A DNA stretch of 7,657 nucleotides from an uncultured Erysipelotrichaceae bacterium (GTDB taxonomy: Bacteria > Bacillota_I > Bacilli_A > RF39 > UBA660): assembly GCA_902772675.1 (NCBI GenBank), contig CACYBN010000145.1, positions 1 to 7,657 of the forward strand, written 5' to 3'. A program made the position numbers and the translations under genes. The notes under the pieces are model-generated. The model worked only from the letters and a program-made list of their open reading frames with translations. It did no database searches and was not told the DNA's origin. Shown here piece after piece: positions 5,513-7,657 of the stretch. Within the stretch, counting starts at the first letter, position 1, and each line of letters opens with the position of its first letter.

Positions 5513-7075
5513 ATGAAGAAGAGAGTTTTGTTTTTAGCTAACGGATTTGGTATTGAAGGAAAAGATTCATATAGTTTAGGAGATGATTTAACTCCTAATG
5601 TAATTAGACTTAGTCAAGAATATATGTTTAATACAACATTAGCTTCTGGTAAAGAATGTGGATTTTTACCTAATCAATCTAGTACATATCAATTCGGTTA
5701 TCAATGCTTTTCTGAAGAAGGATATTGTGATTTAGCTGTTAGAAGTATGGATAAGAAAATCTATAATAAGACTTTTATTAATGATGTAATGAGAGAAAGT
5801 ATAGATTTTGCTGCTAATAATAAAAGTAAAATGCATATCTTTTTTATGATTGGAGATAAGTTCTCTTATTCAACTGGAGATCAATTAAGTGCATTTGTAA
5901 AAGAGTGTATAGATAGAAAAGTAAAAGAAGTATGTATTCACTTATTTATTGGATATAACTCAGAAAAGGGATTAAAAACAGCAAAGGATTCTATTAAAGC
6001 TGTTACTAGATCTATTGCAGGATATGATAATGTAAATATTTCTTTAATAGTTGGAGTTGATTTAGTTAGTGATTCTACTCCTATATCTAATTTAAGTAAG
6101 TTATATAAGATAGCTACTACATCAGTATCTGAAACATGGGCTGACTGGCAATCTCTATTTGAAACTAGATATAAACAAGGAATATCTGATGAAAACTTTA
6201 GTCCATTCTTATTAAAGAGAAAGACTTTATTTGAATCTAATGATAGTATTTTTATATTTAATTATGCATTGATGCCTATAAGCAGATATCTAAGTATTAT
6301 AGTTAATCCTAATCAATTGTATACTAGTGATAAGAATCCTACTAATATTAAGATTACATCTCTTTTGCCAATAAATGAAAAAGGTACATTAGCTCATGCT
6401 TATGAATATGATTTACCTGATAACTATTTTGCTTTAAAATTAAAAAAATTAGGTAAAAGTGTTACTTTATTAGCAGATAGTTCTAGAGCTACTTATATAA
6501 ATAGTGTTCTTAATGGTAATAAGAATGAGATAAGTCCTCAAATAAATACTAAGTCAGTTAGAATAGCTAATGACTATTTTGGAGAAATGACTCAAGTATT
6601 ATTAAATGAAATACAAAATGGACAAGATGAAGTTATTATTATAGATTATGATTTGGCTCATAATTATAAAAAGGGAGAAGTAGAAACTTTAAAAGAAAAC
6701 TTTAGACAAATGGATAAAGCTTTAAGAAAAGTATATGAATATACATATAAGAATCATCATATGTTAATATTTACTTCTTTATATGGGTTAAAAGATAGTT
6801 TTATGTTAGATAATAAAGATGAAGTATTAGATTATTCTAAGAAAGTACCAGTTATAGTAATAGATGATGAATATAGTAAAAATACTGCTAGTATGATGGC
6901 TATTTCTATTGCTCAAATATCTTCTACTATTTTATATCTATTAGGAGATGCTAATGCTCATACATTTATGACTTTGAAGAAAAGAAGTTCTAAAGCTACT
7001 AATAGACTTATAATATTAGGTGGAGTATTATTCTGTATATTATATGTATTATATTTAGTATTTTTAAAGAAATAG
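5513..7075 (+). CDS. Degenerate iPGM-fold (alkaline phosphatase superfamily) protein with C-terminal membrane anchor
   Basis: The 520-residue product follows cofactor-independent phosphoglycerate mutase (GpmI, about 510 residues) along its whole length but lacks the catalytic residues. Matching landmarks in order are VLFLANGFG (4-12) for the LxxLDGWG strand, TPNVIRLS (27-34), LASG...GFLP (43-53), a middle domain with VCIHLFI (140-146), YKQGISDE (220-227), FIFNY (247-251), YINSVLNG (328-335), MLIFTSLYG (417-425) and KKVPVIV (443-449), and STILYLLG (471-478). By eye the metal and active-site positions read D12 to N10, Ser62 to about Y59, H123 to Y119, K336 to R325, D403 to H383, H407 to K387, D444 to L423, H445 to Y424 and H462 to D440. 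Residues 498-518 form a hydrophobic helix ending F-L-K-K, absent from GpmI, so it is probably a tail-anchored membrane protein facing the cytoplasm, since no signal peptide is seen. The frame is intact, so it is not a decaying gene. It is unlikely to be a mutase and is more likely binding, scaffolding or regulatory. A DUF308 protein gene follows by 9 bases. Confidence 0.72.
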   Translation: MKKRVLFLANGFGIEGKDSYSLGDDLTPNVIRLSQEYMFNTTLASGKECGFLPNQSSTYQFGYQCFSEEGYCDLAVRSMDKKIYNKTFINDVMRESIDFAANNKSKMHIFFMIGDKFSYSTGDQLSAFVKECIDRKVKEVCIHLFIGYNSEKGLKTAKDSIKAVTRSIAGYDNVNISLIVGVDLVSDSTPISNLSKLYKIATTSVSETWADWQSLFETRYKQGISDENFSPFLLKRKTLFESNDSIFIFNYALMPISRYLSIIVNPNQLYTSDKNPTNIKITSLLPINEKGTLAHAYEYDLPDNYFALKLKKLGKSVTLLADSSRATYINSVLNGNKNEISPQINTKSVRIANDYFGEMTQVLLNEIQNGQDEVIIIDYDLAHNYKKGEVETLKENFRQMDKALRKVYEYTYKNHHMLIFTSLYGLKDSFMLDNKDEVLDYSKKVPVIVIDDEYSKNTASMMAISIAQISSTILYLLGDANAHTFMTLKKRSSKATNRLIILGGVLFCILYVLYLVFLKK

Positions 7076-7080
7076 GGTGA
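7074..7080 (+). promoter_or_regulatory. Ribosome binding site overlapping the upstream stop codon
   Basis: AGGGTGA overlaps TAG (7073-7075) of the iPGM-like gene and lies four bases before ATG 7085. The overlap means a ribosome ending the first gene is placed at the start of the second, so the two are probably co-transcribed and coupled. Confidence 0.65.
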
Positions 7081-7084
7081 TTTT

Positions 7085-7657
7085 ATGGTTGAAAATGATG
7101 TAAAAAGTTCTTTTTGGATGAATATATGTGGTTCAATTTTATTTAGTATATTTGGTGGTTATTTATTATTTAAACCTTATACTACTACTACATTTTTATC
7201 TAGATTCTTAGGAGTAATATTAATACTTACTGGAGTATTTGCTTTATTTAAATATTTAACTAGAGAAGATAAAAATAAAAAACTAACAGGTAGTTTAGTA
7301 GGATGTATAATATCTTTTATAGTAAGTATAGTATTATTTGCTAATCCTACTTTAATAGGTAATGGTTTTCAAGTATTCTTTGGAGTAATAATGGTTGTAT
7401 ATCCATTTATTAAACTTAAATATAGTGGTGAACTACATAGAATTAGAAATAATAATTTTGGTCTAAGTTTATTTATTTTGATTATTATGTTTGTTTTAGG
7501 TATAATATTATTAGTAAATCCAACATCTTCAGTATTTAGTATTAATCAAATAATTGGAACACTAGTTATTTATTATTGTATTTTAAATGTAATTAGTTCA
7601 TATCTATATAAGAATGAAATAAGAGATTTATCATATGAAATAATAGATAAACCTGGA
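7085..7657 (+). CDS. DUF308/HdeD-like polytopic membrane protein (partial, 3' end outside window)
   Basis: An open frame of 191 codons runs from ATG 7085 to the window edge without a stop. The peptide is strongly hydrophobic with about six membrane helices (near 12-29, 38-57, 69-86, 94-111, 125-144 and 153-174). It appears to be three copies of a two-helix unit. Copies two and three share a first helix ending in F-A-N-P-T or V-N-P-T-S (85-89 and 144-148), followed by a Gly-rich second helix; the first unit has F-K-P-Y at the matching place and FLGVILILTGVFALF in its second helix. This repeat pattern with 'NP' at the helix end is typical of the DUF308/HdeD family, whose E. coli member is linked to acid resistance. 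A biochemical role is not established. A polar tail starts near residue 175 and continues past the window. It follows the membrane-anchored iPGM-like gene by 9 bases and is probably its operon partner. Confidence 0.75.
   Translation, partial: MVENDVKSSFWMNICGSILFSIFGGYLLFKPYTTTTFLSRFLGVILILTGVFALFKYLTREDKNKKLTGSLVGCIISFIVSIVLFANPTLIGNGFQVFFGVIMVVYPFIKLKYSGELHRIRNNNFGLSLFILIIMFVLGIILLVNPTSSVFSINQIIGTLVIYYCILNVISSYLYKNEIRDLSYEIIDKPG

Noticed and set aside
5513..7075. The iPGM-like gene as a decaying pseudogene
   Set aside because: The frame is open for 520 codons with normal codon use, preserved core strands, a good ribosome binding site and an added membrane helix, which fits a changed function rather than decay.
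1..7657. Mollicute-type genetic code (TGA read as tryptophan)
   Set aside because: Tryptophan is TGG throughout, no TGA interrupts the long conserved frames, and folD ends at TGA at its normal length.
1..7657. tRNA, rRNA, CRISPR array, insertion sequence or riboswitch
   Set aside because: Gaps between genes are under about 80 bases, and I saw no cloverleaf, spaced direct repeats, transposase or leader structure large enough for any of these.

Overview
The window is a compact, very AT-rich piece of bacterial chromosome (about a quarter G+C by eye, not counted). Every gene lies on the + strand and gaps are at most a few tens of bases. Arginine is almost always AGA, ribosome binding sites are AGGAG/GGAGG-like, and TAG, TAA and TGA all end genes, with no TGA inside the long reading frames, so the standard bacterial code applies. 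Low G+C, a rubrerythrin, a GH25 lysozyme and a Dxs of Gram-positive type suggest an anaerobic Firmicute/Bacilli-like organism, possibly an uncultured gut lineage. That placement is inference.

Layout. 1-129: 3' end of dxs (first enzyme of the MEP isoprenoid pathway). 137-1348: membrane-anchored cell-wall lysozyme with Ig-like stalk and GH25 domain. 1361-1612: small acidic coiled-coil protein of unknown role. These three look like one transcription unit. 1616-1652: candidate promoter with a perfect palindrome resembling a PerR box. 1670-2209: rubrerythrin, closed by a strong intrinsic terminator at 2217-2242, so probably a single-gene peroxide-defence unit. 2286-4043: acyl-CoA synthetase starting at TTG, with a terminator hairpin that overlaps its last codons. 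4069-4596: YfcE-type metallophosphoesterase. 4623-5459: folD. 5513-7075: full-length relative of cofactor-independent phosphoglycerate mutase that has lost nearly all catalytic residues and gained a C-terminal membrane helix. 7085-7657: start of a DUF308/HdeD-like membrane protein cut by the window end.

Most genes are housekeeping (isoprenoid precursors, one-carbon metabolism, acyl activation, wall remodelling, peroxide defence), and apart from transcription units they share no obvious pathway. The part most likely to be undescribed is the last pair: a membrane-tethered, apparently dead iPGM-fold protein followed within 10 bases by a polytopic DUF308 protein. The second point of interest is the PerR-like operator on the rubrerythrin promoter. 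I see no mobile element, CRISPR array, tRNA or rRNA, and no gene-free stretch longer than about 80 bases.
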